DNA of 64,000 nt from an uncultured Sutterella sp. (GCA_900757865.1 CAAEPH010000031.1:1-64000), one strand, 5' to 3'; counted from the first letter of the stretch, positions 17,495 through 27,768 are shown. Made by a program: numbers and translations. Notes: generated by a model not told the origin, from the sequence alone.

Positions 17495-19273
17495 ATGACC
17501 GATCAGAGTGATCCGACTCTTCACGCCCAACCCGTGAGCGCCTCTGCGCCCAAGGGGCAACCCAACGATTCGACAAAAAAAGGAACGAGTACCCCCTGGC
17601 CTCAAGGCTTAGGGTTAGGGGCTTGGAACCTTTATTTCTTAGGCAAGTTCGCCCTGGCGGCCGCTGGTTACTTAACGCTTAATGCCCTCTGGAACGCGCT
17701 TCTTTTTGTGGGGCTGATTTTTCCGGTGCGCTCGCGCCTGGTGAATCGCGTGCGTCATGCAATTGGGCTCATTGCTGCCGTCGCCCTTCTCTGGTCCGAG
17801 AGCTATTTACCAGCGCCCGATGTGATCGCAAAGAATGCCGGCAACCTCGCGGGTTTTTCGGCAGCGTACTTGCGTGAACTCATCGTGGGGTTTGTCAACC
17901 CCGAGATGGTCCTTTGGGGCCTTGTGGGTGCGGGACTCTGGTACGTGTTGCGCGATTGGTTTCGCTTTACAACGGTCACTGTCATTGGACTCCTGGTGGT
18001 CGCCTTCCCGCAGTTGACGTCGATTTTACCCTCTTCGTCGGTCAATACGACAGGCAATGCCACGAGCGTGGTGGCAAGCAGTGCTGTGACCACCGACGGA
18101 GTGCTCTCCCCCACGCAAACGCAAAAAGCCGACACCCAAGGGATTTCCAACTGGGTGAACGCCTTTTACGACTACGAGAAATCGCGCAAGGCCACGTTTC
18201 CGGCGGGCGCGGTGGATGTGACTAAGAGCGGTGCGTTTGACATTGTCTTGATTAATATCTGCTCGCTCGCGACCGATGACGTGGTGGCCGCTGGGCTCGA
18301 GAAGTCGCCCGAATGGGAGCGCTTAACCTCTCGCATGGACGTGCGGTTTACGAACTTTAATACCGCCACGAGTTATTCGGGCCCGGCAACGTTGCGACTT
18401 ATGACGGGCGTTTGTGGGCAGCCCTCGCACGCCGAGCTCTACGAAGGTCGACGGGAAAATTGCGAACTCTTAGGGCGCCTCGCAAAAGCCGGTTGGACTG
18501 AACAGCTCTTTATGGACCATGACGGCAAGTATGACGACTACTTGACGGGGTTACGTACACTCGGGGGCTTGAGCGTCGCGTTGGACGACCAGTCCCACTA
18601 CCACAAAGGCATGGAGAGCTTTGACGGCTCACCCATTTACGCCACGCGTGACGTTTTTAAGAGCTGGGAGGCGTCGCTCCCCAAGACCCCAAGCCGTACC
18701 GTGACCTTGATGAATTTGGTGACCTTGCACGACGGGGCACGTGATCCGGCGAACCAAGACCCGATTGACTTTAAGCCACGCGCTCAAGCGCTCTTTGCTG
18801 AAATCAATGCCTTGATGGATCGTGTAGCCGCGAGCAAACGTAAAGTCCTCTTTGTGGTGGTGCCGGAGCACGGGGCAGCGTTGCGTGGTGACAAGATTCA
18901 GGTGGCCAAACTTCGCGAAATCCCCTCGCCCTTGATTACACACGTACCGGTGATGGTGAAGTTTTTTGGACTAGACGGCGCTCACCCCTCTTCTCCCTTG
19001 GTGGTGGATACGCCCACGAGCTACTTAGCGCTCTCAGAGCTGATTGGTCGCACGGTGGATAACGGCGTTTATGCCGATGCTGTAAAGACTGCTGAAGCCA
19101 AAGACGCCAATGCACCACAGAGTGCAAACGCGTCAACCGTTGCCACGCTCATTAAAGATCTTCCTCAGACGTGGCCGGTGTCGTCTAACTCGAGTGCCAC
19201 GGTGGTAGACGACTACCAAGGCAAGACCTACTTGCGTCTGAAAGAAGGCAAGTGGTTGGAGTACAAACAATAG
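17495..19273 (+). CDS. bcsG: Cellulose phosphoethanolamine transferase BcsG
   Basis: The 592-residue inner-membrane protein begins with a Pro/Ser-rich cytoplasmic tail, then the BcsG signature GLGAWNLYFLGKFALAAAGY and further transmembrane helices up to about residue 175. The periplasmic catalytic domain carries NICSLATDD (Cys about 256) and SYSGPATLR (293-301), which holds the catalytic Ser, then CGQ. BcsG moves phosphoethanolamine from phosphatidylethanolamine to cellulose, so this strain probably makes modified cellulose. Its usual partners BcsE and BcsF are not seen; the large EAL/GGDEF protein occupies that position. A rho-independent terminator follows. Confidence 0.9.
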   Translation: MTDQSDPTLHAQPVSASAPKGQPNDSTKKGTSTPWPQGLGLGAWNLYFLGKFALAAAGYLTLNALWNALLFVGLIFPVRSRLVNRVRHAIGLIAAVALLWSESYLPAPDVIAKNAGNLAGFSAAYLRELIVGFVNPEMVLWGLVGAGLWYVLRDWFRFTTVTVIGLLVVAFPQLTSILPSSSVNTTGNATSVVASSAVTTDGVLSPTQTQKADTQGISNWVNAFYDYEKSRKATFPAGAVDVTKSGAFDIVLINICSLATDDVVAAGLEKSPEWERLTSRMDVRFTNFNTATSYSGPATLRLMTGVCGQPSHAELYEGRRENCELLGRLAKAGWTEQLFMDHDGKYDDYLTGLRTLGGLSVALDDQSHYHKGMESFDGSPIYATRDVFKSWEASLPKTPSRTVTLMNLVTLHDGARDPANQDPIDFKPRAQALFAEINALMDRVAASKRKVLFVVVPEHGAALRGDKIQVAKLREIPSPLITHVPVMVKFFGLDGAHPSSPLVVDTPTSYLALSELIGRTVDNGVYADAVKTAEAKDANAPQSANASTVATLIKDLPQTWPVSSNSSATVVDDYQGKTYLRLKEGKWLEYKQ

Positions 19274-19304
19274 TGAGTGTTTAGCGCAAGGAAGCTCAGG
19301 GAAT

Positions 19305-19343
19305 AAAGCCAGTGGGTATCATCAAAGCTCGCTGGCTTTTTTT
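19305..19343 (+). terminator. Rho-independent terminator after bcsG
   Basis: AGCCAG (19307-19312) pairs with CTGGCT (19332-19337), followed by a run of Ts. It closes the cellulose locus. Confidence 0.8.
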
Positions 19344-19583
19344 ATCGTGGTGCGTCACGAGGTGAAACGAGTTCTCTTGCACGGGATTTCCCGACTAGAT
19401 TGAGAGAATATGAGGATTTAGTATCAAAGAGACAGATGAAAAAACACCTATCCTCTCAAACTTGATCCGTTTGTCCATTTGTCATTTCTGAACGAACTAA
19501 AGCCTTTGCGAAGTTTTGCTATACGAAGCTGATAGGCAGAGCACCAGTAAACCTTCGATAAGGCTATTATCAAAGAAGGTTAT
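19344..19583. promoter_or_regulatory. Intergenic region upstream of the autotransporters
   Basis: A GGG-ATTT-CCC core at 19383-19392 (flanked by C and G) resembles the RGGG-W4-CCCT sites. AACCTTC and GAAGGTT form an inverted repeat at about 19553-19580, just before the ATG at 19584. No gene was recognised. Confidence 0.35.
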
Positions 19584-19799
19584 ATGATGAAAAGCACTGT
19601 AATGCAGGCGTATAGCTCTCTCTCCGCGCGCCAGCGGCTTAGCACATTAACCGTGGCCGTCTTGGCTACTTTTGTCTCTTATCCTGCTATAGCCAGTCTA
19701 ACCGTTCCCGTTCATAGCATTGAATGCGTTTCAATCTTTCTTTGGAAGATTTCATCTATATCATATAAAACCTTGACTTTAACTGCCCATTATTGTTAA
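19584..19799 (+). pseudogene. Orphan signal-peptide fragment of an exported protein, probably an autotransporter
   Basis: A ribosome-binding site (GAAGG) precedes a 71-residue frame. It starts with a credible signal peptide: basic and polar start, hydrophobic LTVAVLATFVSYPAIA, then a signal-peptidase site. After about 45 residues the sequence becomes uninformative and stops, with no mature domain. It directly precedes the complete autotransporter at 19924, so it is most likely the residue of another autotransporter N-terminus. Whether the short peptide is still made is unknown. Confidence 0.5.
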
Positions 19800-19923
19800 A
19801 TAACTCAACCGACCAAATAACAAAACTTTTCTAATTAACACCAACCGCTTAAGCTGCTTTCTCTTTTCAGAAAACTGACCATTTGACGAGATCAGCTTAC
19901 CAACTTAGATGTATTGGAGAGAT

Positions 19924-22900
19924 ATGTCTTCTATTAAGCCACCTATGAATTGGGGGAGTTCTTGCGCCCTTTCAACCATCAGTCGCCAACGGGCGATTTC
20001 CCTCCTTATTTCATCGCTCTTATGCTCGTCACCCTTAGTTGCTTTTGGCATTAGCCATGAGATCGACCAAACTGATCCTAGCGTCATAAGGATTAAACCC
20101 TATTTTTCTCCATTCGATTACGGTAAAACGCCAAGTTGGGCGCTATCTATATCATCTATATTGGAAAGGAACAATATCGAGCGTAATGGTAGAAAAGTCA
20201 TCCTCGACTTTGGATCGCTCGGCCCCCGGATTATTGTTACTGATACGGATCATCCTTTTCTTGAAGGTTTTGATAGTAAATTAGGTGATGAAGTCCTTTC
20301 TGGGAATGTGTTGTATTTCGACTCAAGCACGATCACTCAAGCAGAAGGTTCCATATGGAAACAAGCAACAGATCAATGTTTTAAATTTGAATCTAGTGAT
20401 GTGATATTTGCCAATGTCAAAAACGATTTCAAGGGTACTATTGAAGCAAAAACCGTATACATTGGCAACGGTGGTAATGCTAAGGACACTGAACTAGGTG
20501 GATTTGAGTTAAGGGGTACCAGATATATTTTTGACCGCCCTGGTAACTTGGTGATTAATTTTAATGATGAATACGAGCTGATGGAGTCCTCAAAAGGAGG
20601 AAAGTTGAGCTCTGGCCGTTATAAAATATGTGATTTCGATCGTGATTTGTGTACGGATTATAAGTTTTTTGAAACTCGACCAGGATTACGTATTATTGGG
20701 ACTGGGGTGACACGAGTTACAGCTCAGCACGATTTCAGTGGTCCTACAATTGTTCTTAATGGCACTCTTCAGTTTGAGGATGGAGGGCATGTCTATACAA
20801 AAGAAACTTTCAGCACGACTTCTCCTTATCGCATTTTGAAACCGTCAATATACACAGGTCAAGAAAATGTAGGGACAGTTTCGTACAAGATCTCAGAGGG
20901 TCAAACATACCGACCTGAAGTCTCAGTCTTTGGCTATGGGGATGTCAAAAAGCAAGGCAAAGGTCAAGTGACCTTCGATAATAGTGATATAAATGTCGCC
21001 AGTCTTGAGCCTTATTGGGTTAAGTTGTATATCACGAAGGAAACAATCGATCTATTAAATGAATCACTTGACAGAAACTTTGCAACTTATTATGACCCAA
21101 GATTTTATCCAGGGACTCATACCCCAATAACCGATGAATCCTTGGCGAGTAAAGCTGAAGAAGTCTATGAATATTGGGCTGAGTACAAAACGCCAGGACA
21201 ACACAATTACTACGGCAAGACTTTAATTGAAGGGGGCACATTACTTCTCGAAAAAAACAATATTCTTGTCAACACGGCTGAAGTCCAAGTGCATTCGTTG
21301 GATCAGACAGAATTTGCCAAATTCCATCTCAAAGGATTGGTGAATGATAACGCCGATGTTGTTTTAGGAAAAGAAGCGGATCCTAACTCCAGTAACTCTT
21401 TCATCGTTGATGGTACTTCGTTTAATGGTTTCCGCATCAAACAAGGTTCTCAATCCCAAGACAATATTTTCACAACCGTAGAACTAACGAATTTGGGGAC
21501 CCTCTACTTTAATCGTTCAGGAGAAGTTTTCACAGGATTTGACACCAATGAAGCTAATGGAGAAGACCGAATTGAGATTGGAGAAAAGGGGGCAATATTA
21601 CTGACAAATGGCGATGCTGTTGTAACACAGGCGAGCACTGCAGCGTTATCTGACAGATCAGACCTTAAAGATTATGGCTCTCTCATAAAAGCAGGAACTG
21701 GTACGTTTGTTATAAACGCTCGAAATCGTTATCAAGGAAAACTAAAGATTCAAGAAGGGGTTTTGCAATTAGGAACCAATGGTTCCTCACAAGACCAAGT
21801 CTTGGGTGGCAAAGGCGATGTAGAAATACAATCTGAAACAGCAACACTACGCATTAATTTGTCGGATCGCTATGTTCTGCTAGGTGATTCTTCCGAAAAT
21901 AGAATACTCGTTGGCAAAGGAAACCTAGAACAGGTTGGTTCAGGCACTACTGTCGTTGATAAAGACCACTCCTACGAAGGTTGGACTGTTATCAGTGGTG
22001 GGACACTTGAAGTCATGCATACGGGTGAGTTGGGACATTCGGACAAGCCCATTATCACTGGACGCGAAGCAAAGAATGGTGTCTTGGCGTTTAATGAAGC
22101 GGATACCCAAACTCGCACGTGGTCTCGCTCGATTACTGGTACAGGATCGGTTGAAAAGATCGGGGCAGGCACACTGGAATTAACAAACAACGCTAACGAT
22201 TTCACCGGTGGAGTTACTGTGAAGTCGGGTACGCTGCGTGTGGCGAGTACTGCACCGTTAGGGACACATGACACGGTGACTATTGGTTCAACTTCAAGCG
22301 AAGCCACGCTTGAAGTCGCTAACTCCACCCATCAGAGCCTTGACCGTCATCTTAAGGGCAACGGTACTTTACTCAAGACCCAACCCGGAACGTTGGAGTT
22401 AAGCCCCGCCTATAAGTATGAACACAAAGGGGCTACGAGCGTTCGAGAGGGCGAATTGGTGCTGTTAACGGGAAGTCATGTTCCAAACAGTAACGTGGAA
22501 GTGACTGAAGGTAGCTTGCGTGTACAGGATGGCGTGCACAATGTGGGTGGTATCAGTTTAGAAACGGGATCAACCACGGTTATTCATGCAACAAATTTGG
22601 AAACATACGGACAGTTGACAAGTAAAACCGATGGGAAACTTGGTGGAAAACTCTTTGTCGATGTCAGTGAGTGGGCAACAGAAGACGATTTCCAAGGTCC
22701 AAAACTCGCCAACGTGATTAAGAGTGAGACGTCGCTCACGGGTAGCAAGTTCTTGTCTTATGAAGACAACTCAGCGCTCTTTAATTTTGTCCCCGAATAT
22801 CATTACGGTGACCAAGACGGTCAAGTGATGCACTTGGTGGTTCGAGCGACAAAGACCCCACTTACTGATCCACAAAGTTGTGGGAAAAATGTTGGTGTTT

Positions 22901-23979
22901 TAGAGTGTATCGTCCGAACGCACGGTCACGACAAAGCTGTTCCTGAAGCTCGCGTCTTGGATAAAGAGTTTGAGACGCACCCTGATTCTCTCATCTCGCA
23001 GCAGTTCTATACACTCGAAGATGATGACAAAGCTGATGCGGCGGCAGTCGCTGCTTTACCACTGATGACTGGATCACTCAATTCGGTGATGCAAAACCGA
23101 GTAGAACGCCTCTCAAGTTATGGCTACGATGCACAAATTGGCCACGCAAAGACTCAAGACAACGGTTCTAACCTTTGGGTAAATATTGACCAAAATTACT
23201 CTCGTCAAAATGCTGATCATGGTGCAACGGGGTGGACGGATAACACGACTGAATTAGTCTTAGGTCGAGATGTCCCCGTTCTTGATGGGGAAGTTCGATT
23301 GGGCTTTATGGCTGGCTATGCCACGGGAGAAGTGAAAAGCAAAGGTACGTCCGCAGACCATAGAGCTGACGTGGAGATTTTCCAGTTAGGACTCTACGGA
23401 AAACACCATATGGACACTGTAGATCTAGCGTTTCGTGCAGGCTACGCCTTCGCTAAAATCGATGGCGAACGTCGTCTTAACTGGGTTAATAAGACAGCAA
23501 AATCGGATACTCACGCTGACATTCTTTACGCAGGTGTCAAGGTTTCGAAACCGATGGCTTGGGTCTCGCCCTTCGCTTCTCTCGATACGCATTGGGTGCG
23601 CTCATCGGGTTATCAGGAACAGGGTGCAGGAGTGCTTGACCTCGACGTACTGAAGCAGACACGTCAATCTGCGGTGCTGATGGGTGGGGTTGACTTCCAA
23701 AAGTCACTCAATGAGGGACGCTTTAATGTTGCTGCAACTGCAGGGCTTGGTGTTGAACTCTTGGATACTCACAACGAGATCGATGCGGCTTTTCGTGGAT
23801 TACCTGGACAATACTTCACAACCGAGAGTGCTGATCGTGGTCGCTTGAGTGGCAAACTTGCATTCAAGGTGAATTATCAAGTGACAGAGAACACCTCGCT
23901 CAGTGCAGGGTATCAACTCGATTGGCGTGAAGGCTTCCAGTCTCAAACTGGAAATGTGAAGATGGAGATTGCTTTCTAA
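19924..23979 (+). CDS. Autotransporter with PATR-repeat passenger and C-terminal beta-barrel
   Basis: The ATG at 19924 is chosen because GGAG lies just upstream and a signal peptide follows (RAISLLISSLLCSSPLVAFG). The protein has 1351 residues. The passenger carries passenger-associated repeats (for example GAGTLELTNNANDFTGGVTV and SGTLRVAS). Two conserved Cys lie just before the translocator (CGKNVGVLEC, about 984-994). The C-terminal 265 residues form a 12-strand-type barrel (LWVNIDQNYSRQ... to a terminal Phe) that inserts in the outer membrane and exports the passenger. It is a close paralogue of the autotransporter at 43.4-47.6 kb, nearly identical in the barrel and weakly similar in the N-terminal passenger. 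The passenger looks AT-richer than neighbouring genes. Function is likely adhesion or surface interaction, not established. Confidence 0.88.
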   Translation: MSSIKPPMNWGSSCALSTISRQRAISLLISSLLCSSPLVAFGISHEIDQTDPSVIRIKPYFSPFDYGKTPSWALSISSILERNNIERNGRKVILDFGSLGPRIIVTDTDHPFLEGFDSKLGDEVLSGNVLYFDSSTITQAEGSIWKQATDQCFKFESSDVIFANVKNDFKGTIEAKTVYIGNGGNAKDTELGGFELRGTRYIFDRPGNLVINFNDEYELMESSKGGKLSSGRYKICDFDRDLCTDYKFFETRPGLRIIGTGVTRVTAQHDFSGPTIVLNGTLQFEDGGHVYTKETFSTTSPYRILKPSIYTGQENVGTVSYKISEGQTYRPEVSVFGYGDVKKQGKGQVTFDNSDINVASLEPYWVKLYITKETIDLLNESLDRNFATYYDPRFYPGTHTPITDESLASKAEEVYEYWAEYKTPGQHNYYGKTLIEGGTLLLEKNNILVNTAEVQVHSLDQTEFAKFHLKGLVNDNADVVLGKEADPNSSNSFIVDGTSFNGFRIKQGSQSQDNIFTTVELTNLGTLYFNRSGEVFTGFDTNEANGEDRIEIGEKGAILLTNGDAVVTQASTAALSDRSDLKDYGSLIKAGTGTFVINARNRYQGKLKIQEGVLQLGTNGSSQDQVLGGKGDVEIQSETATLRINLSDRYVLLGDSSENRILVGKGNLEQVGSGTTVVDKDHSYEGWTVISGGTLEVMHTGELGHSDKPIITGREAKNGVLAFNEADTQTRTWSRSITGTGSVEKIGAGTLELTNNANDFTGGVTVKSGTLRVASTAPLGTHDTVTIGSTSSEATLEVANSTHQSLDRHLKGNGTLLKTQPGTLELSPAYKYEHKGATSVREGELVLLTGSHVPNSNVEVTEGSLRVQDGVHNVGGISLETGSTTVIHATNLETYGQLTSKTDGKLGGKLFVDVSEWATEDDFQGPKLANVIKSETSLTGSKFLSYEDNSALFNFVPEYHYGDQDGQVMHLVVRATKTPLTDPQSCGKNVGVLECIVRTHGHDKAVPEARVLDKEFETHPDSLISQQFYTLEDDDKADAAAVAALPLMTGSLNSVMQNRVERLSSYGYDAQIGHAKTQDNGSNLWVNIDQNYSRQNADHGATGWTDNTTELVLGRDVPVLDGEVRLGFMAGYATGEVKSKGTSADHRADVEIFQLGLYGKHHMDTVDLAFRAGYAFAKIDGERRLNWVNKTAKSDTHADILYAGVKVSKPMAWVSPFASLDTHWVRSSGYQEQGAGVLDLDVLKQTRQSAVLMGGVDFQKSLNEGRFNVAATAGLGVELLDTHNEIDAAFRGLPGQYFTTESADRGRLSGKLAFKVNYQVTENTSLSAGYQLDWREGFQSQTGNVKMEIAF

Positions 23980-24008
23980 AATTTTAATTACGATTGGCTT
24001 GCTACTCA

Positions 24009-24040
24009 CCTCCACAGGGCTGTCTTGTGGAGGTTCTTTT
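24009..24040 (+). terminator. Rho-independent terminator after the first autotransporter
   Basis: CCTCCACA (24009-24016) pairs with TGTGGAGG (24026-24033), followed by a T-rich tract. Confidence 0.8.
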
Positions 24041-24071
24041 ATGTAGGCACTATAGAACAAAGTGAAAGATG

Positions 24072-24091
24072 AGTTTCATCATGATGAAACT
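24072..24091. repeat. Perfect 20-bp palindrome
   Basis: AGTTTCATCA is followed directly by its reverse complement TGATGAAACT. It lies between the autotransporter terminator and the headless barrel, so it could be an operator or a recombination site. Nothing else identifies it. Confidence 0.5.
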
Positions 24092-24151
24092 ATCCTATAA
24101 ACGCAATACCCCAATGATTGATCGCCTACCAAAGTAACAAGAGGTTGTTGA

Positions 24152-25210
24152 GACTGTTTGGACGCAACGAACGCAGACAACGCCGACTACAACGATGGCG
24201 ACTTTAAGCTAGGTAGCGAGTGGGTATCGAAACAATTTGCTGACGGTCTCAACTGGTACTTAGCCAAACCCGTGGTCGAAGTCTCTGAAGGCGGCGAAGT
24301 GGTGTTAGGCACTGCACGAAGCCACTATTGGCAATCTGTCGAACTTGATCGCTTAAATAAACGCTTAGGCGAACGTCGCATGAGTCGCGAGGGCGACAAT
24401 GGCCTCTGGATTCGTTTGCATCATTCGCGCTTGGGGACTGATACAGGAAGCGGCGACTTTACGTCTCGCAACACCACCTATCAAGTGGGCTACGATTACA
24501 CCCATGCAGAAAGCGACGGTAAGTGCCTCTTTGGTTTTGTCGTTGACTATCGCGATGGCAACACCGATTACGACACGGTGCGAGGCGACGGTGAGGCGAA
24601 TCGCTTCGGCTTGACAGCCTACAGCACCTGGTTAGCCGATAGTGGCTGGTACTGGGACGCGGTCGCTAAATGGGGACGTTTGCATCACAGCTTTGATATC
24701 GTGAACACCTCAGGCAAATCCGTCAGGGGTGACTTCCACAATAACGCTTACGGTTTGTCGTTTGAGTTGGGGCGTAAGCTCGCTCAAGCCGAGTCCGCTT
24801 GGTTCTTGGAACCGCAGGCTCAGGTGCAGTTCACCACGGTTTCGGGTGGTCACTACTACACCAACCAAGGGAGTTTCGTTGATCAAGACCGTATCAACTC
24901 CTTCGTTTCTCGCTTAGGGGTGCGCGCTGGTCGAACCTTGGGTGAGGAAAAGACCGGTGAAATCTACGCCAAGGCTGACAGGTTGCGTGAGTGGCACGGC
25001 AAGCAACGCATGAGTGTCACCGACAAGACCACGGGAGCTGACGGAACGGATGCGTCCATTTCACACAAGGGCAACTGGTTCGACGTGGACCTGGGCTTCC
25101 AGCATACGCTCACGCAAAACACTTATGCCTATGTGGATGTGGAATATCGCTTCGGGAACGACCTGGAGCGTACGTGGGACGTGAACGCAGGCTTACGTTG
25201 GCAGTTCTAA
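24152..25210 (+). pseudogene. Headless autotransporter beta-barrel cassette
   Basis: The frame encodes about 350 residues of an autotransporter C-terminus (GSEWVSKQFADGLNWYLAKP, then strands such as GLWIRLHHSRLGTDTGSGDF, ending LRWQF). An in-frame TGA at 24149-24151 immediately precedes it. There is no ATG with a ribosome-binding site, no signal peptide and no passenger; only a TTG at 24158 could start translation. It belongs to a different barrel subfamily from the intact autotransporters but matches the fragment at the left edge of the window. It may be a decaying gene or a silent donor cassette for recombination with other barrels. Confidence 0.75.
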
Positions 25211-25225
25211 TCCGCTGATCATGAG

Positions 25226-25262
25226 GGCGTGCTCTTGAGCATTCGAGCACGCCTTCCTTTTG
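25226..25262 (+). terminator. Rho-independent terminator after the headless barrel
   Basis: GGCGTGCTC (25226-25234) pairs with GAGCACGCC (25245-25253), followed by TTCCTTTTGCT. Confidence 0.75.
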
Positions 25263-25511
25263 CTCTACTTTTCCCCACCATCCCAATCGGGTTCTCTGTA
25301 AGCTTCCTTCAATAGCTGCCGGTGCGCGGCTTACAGTAAGCCTCTATCCGCTTTTACCCGTTTCTACCCACCTCAGCCCACCTCTGTGCCCTTATTGTGC
25401 TCGATCCTCTCTCTACCCGTGCCTTCATCGCCATCGCTGATCGGGTTTTCTGCTCACGAGCATCGTCAGCTTGTCGCCTCGTTGCCATGCTCACGCGCTA
25501 CACAATCTTCG

Positions 25512-25524
25512 CCCCCCCCCCCCC
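25512..25524 (+). repeat. Homopolymer run of 13 C
   Basis: A simple tract of 13 Cs, a length at which slipped-strand mispairing is common. It is not inside a convincing gene, so it may be a relic of a phase-variable gene or a spacer-length switch. Confidence 0.85.
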
Positions 25525-25885
25525 TCCCATTGGACCGCTTGACAGCCTCTCTTGTTGGAGAGCGGACGCTCTCTCAACACGTGTGGCGATTGTGATCCTT
25601 AACCCCACCCTTTTCGAGAGTAAGGTCTATCCCATCGGGAGAGAAAGGTGTTTCTGGACCACGTGGGTTAGCGTCACTATGTGTGTTTTTACCTAAGGTG
25701 AGCCTCAAAAACTTGACTAAAAAATAGGCAATGTAAAAATATTGACACAATTTGATAAAAATCAAATCGATTTTCTTACACCGTTTCACTAAGCCTTGTG
25801 GTTAACCCATCCTCACTCTTTGGTGAATAGCTTTTCCAGAAGGATTAAGTTAACTTATCTTTAGAAATCAGGGACTTAGGAGATT

Positions 25886-25912
25886 GGGGATAACCCTAGG
25901 CGGGATTTCCCT
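25886..25912. promoter_or_regulatory. Two RGGG-W4-CCCT-type operator repeats upstream of lldP
   Basis: GGGG-ATAA-CCCT at 25886-25897 and CGGG-ATTT-CCCT at 25901-25912 lie close together about 260 bases before the lactate permease start. A shared transcription factor is inferred from recurrence of the motif in the window. Confidence 0.45.
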
Positions 25913-26169
25913 TAAGTTTCCCCTTTTACTAGCAAGACCCGGTCCCGATTTCTTTAAAGATTTTCCCTATCCAATCGACTAAGTTGATAGATCAAACTGA
26001 CAATGGTTAGGGAAAACACCTGTTTGTAGAATCCTCACCAACAACTGATCGCGCTTTCCTCCGAAGGACACAGGCCATAGGGCTGGCAGAGCGCCTCTCA
26101 GTTGTGGATTGATAAACCCTTAGTCCTTATCGCGAACGTCGTGATTGACTTTTTGCCACACATCAGAGG

Positions 26170-27768
26170 ATGGATGTCACGATTCGCGAGCAGGCGACCA
26201 AAATAGGTGTTCTTATGTTTAGCCTCCCCTTCTTTCTCGGCCTTTTTCCCTTGGTCGTGATGGTTGTGTTGATCATCAACGTCAAGATGCCCGTCTATAA
26301 GGCCGTGTTGATTACGTTAGCCTTGGTCTTGGGCATTACGTACTTCTTTTTCGATGCCTCCCCCACGATGCTCACCAACGCGGTAGCCTACGGGGCCATC
26401 AAAGGTTTGTGGCCGATCGCCATCGTGATTTTTGGTGCGATTTACGCTTACAACCTCATGCAGCAAACCGGCGCCATCAGCATCATTCGTGATCAACTCT
26501 CACGCGTCACCGACGACCGTCGTTTGTTGCTTCTTTTGATTGCGTGGGGCTTTGGCGGGTTCTTGGAAGCGGCCGCGGGCTTCTCCACCGCTGTGGCCAT
26601 TCCGCTTGGTATCTTGATGGCCTTGGGCTTTAACCCGATTCGCGCTGCGATTGCTGCCCTCGTGGCCGATACCACCGCGACCGTCTTTGGTGCCGTGGGT
26701 ATTCCGTTGACCGTGATGGGCGACATGCTCCACACTCCGCTCGTCGGAATGAACGGGGCGAGCGTCATGGTGGTCGCACAGCTTGCCATCCTCAATATCC
26801 TCATCCCGTTCTTCCTCGTCGTCATTATGGAAGGCTCCGTTAAAGCACTCAAAGGGATCTTCTTTGTGACGCTTATGACCGGTGTCTTCACGCTCGTCCC
26901 GCAATTTATCATTGCCCTCTTTGTGGGCCCCGAGTTGACCGCGTTTGGCGGGGCGATCGTCTCGATGGCGGTGATGCTCGTGCTCTTCCGTCGTATGAAC
27001 GGCAAGACCCCTGCCGCGTACAAGATTGAAGCCTCGCACGATGAGGCCACTGCTTCGCGCTCTGAAGTGCTTCGTGCGGTCTCGATCTACGTGATGATGT
27101 TCCTCTTCATCTTGGTCTGCTCGCCTTTGTTCCCGAGTGTCGTGGCGTACCTCAATCAGTTCTCCTCGTCGCTTTCCTTCCCCGTGACGGAAACGAAGAC
27201 CCTGAAAGCCACGTTTGCTTGGATCACGACGCCAGGGATGCTCATTCTCTTTGCCTCGTTAATCGGTGGGGTGCTCTTTCAGCGTGCCACGCCCTCGATG
27301 ATCGTGAAGACGCTCTTTACGACACTCAATCAGTTGAAGTTCTCCGCGTTAGCGATTGCCGTGATCGTCGCGATGGCGACCGTCATGGACTTGACCGGCT
27401 TGATCGCTGTCGTGGCGCAGCCGCTCTTTGACGCGACGGGTCGCTTCTACCCCTTCTTTGCCCCGTTGATCGGTGGCGTGGGGACTTTTGTGACCGGGTC
27501 AGTGACGAACGCCAACGTACTCTTTGGTAACTTGCAGACGATCGCTGCGAACCACCTCTCGATGGATCCCACGTGGTTAGTGGCCGCCAACGCCGCGGGG
27601 GCGACCGCCACCAAGATGTTGGCGCCGCAGAGCATCACGATTGCGGTCTCGTCCGCCGGTTTGACGAACGCGGACTCGACCCTGATGAAAGGCACCGCTC
27701 CCTGGGCACTCCTTTACGTGCTCATCGTCTGCGCCGTCGTGGGCTTAACCTCGCTTTTCTTTATGTAA
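26170..27768 (+). CDS. lldP: L-lactate permease family transporter
   Basis: The 532-residue polytopic inner-membrane protein has about 12-14 hydrophobic segments and the family signature GFGGFLEAAAGFSTAVAIP (about residues 118-136) with ADTTATVFGAVGIP after it. It imports lactate (possibly glycolate) with protons. An alternative start is the ATG at 26215, where the hydrophobic N-terminus begins (MFSLPFFLGLFPLVVMVVL); the upstream ATG has a ribosome-binding site too close to be ideal. It precedes lutA by 39 bases and forms an uptake-and-oxidation operon with lutABC. Confidence 0.88.
   Translation: MDVTIREQATKIGVLMFSLPFFLGLFPLVVMVVLIINVKMPVYKAVLITLALVLGITYFFFDASPTMLTNAVAYGAIKGLWPIAIVIFGAIYAYNLMQQTGAISIIRDQLSRVTDDRRLLLLLIAWGFGGFLEAAAGFSTAVAIPLGILMALGFNPIRAAIAALVADTTATVFGAVGIPLTVMGDMLHTPLVGMNGASVMVVAQLAILNILIPFFLVVIMEGSVKALKGIFFVTLMTGVFTLVPQFIIALFVGPELTAFGGAIVSMAVMLVLFRRMNGKTPAAYKIEASHDEATASRSEVLRAVSIYVMMFLFILVCSPLFPSVVAYLNQFSSSLSFPVTETKTLKATFAWITTPGMLILFASLIGGVLFQRATPSMIVKTLFTTLNQLKFSALAIAVIVAMATVMDLTGLIAVVAQPLFDATGRFYPFFAPLIGGVGTFVTGSVTNANVLFGNLQTIAANHLSMDPTWLVAANAAGATATKMLAPQSITIAVSSAGLTNADSTLMKGTAPWALLYVLIVCAVVGLTSLFFM

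Larger units (their letters stand above)
25263..26169. other. Long intergenic region before the lactate operon
   Basis: No intact gene is present. From about 25397 there may be traces of a LysR N-terminus (LSTRAFIAIAD, then in another frame RLTASLVGERTL), interrupted by a run of 13 Cs; this is weak. From 25730 the DNA becomes AT-rich. From 25886 it carries RGGG-W4-CCCT-type repeats likely to regulate the downstream lactate genes, including a half-matching copy at 26009-26020 (AGGGAAAACACC). Confidence 0.45.

Noticed and set aside
26500..27039. 179- and 185-codon minus-strand frames inside lldP
   Set aside because: Shadow frames of a strongly biased membrane-protein gene.
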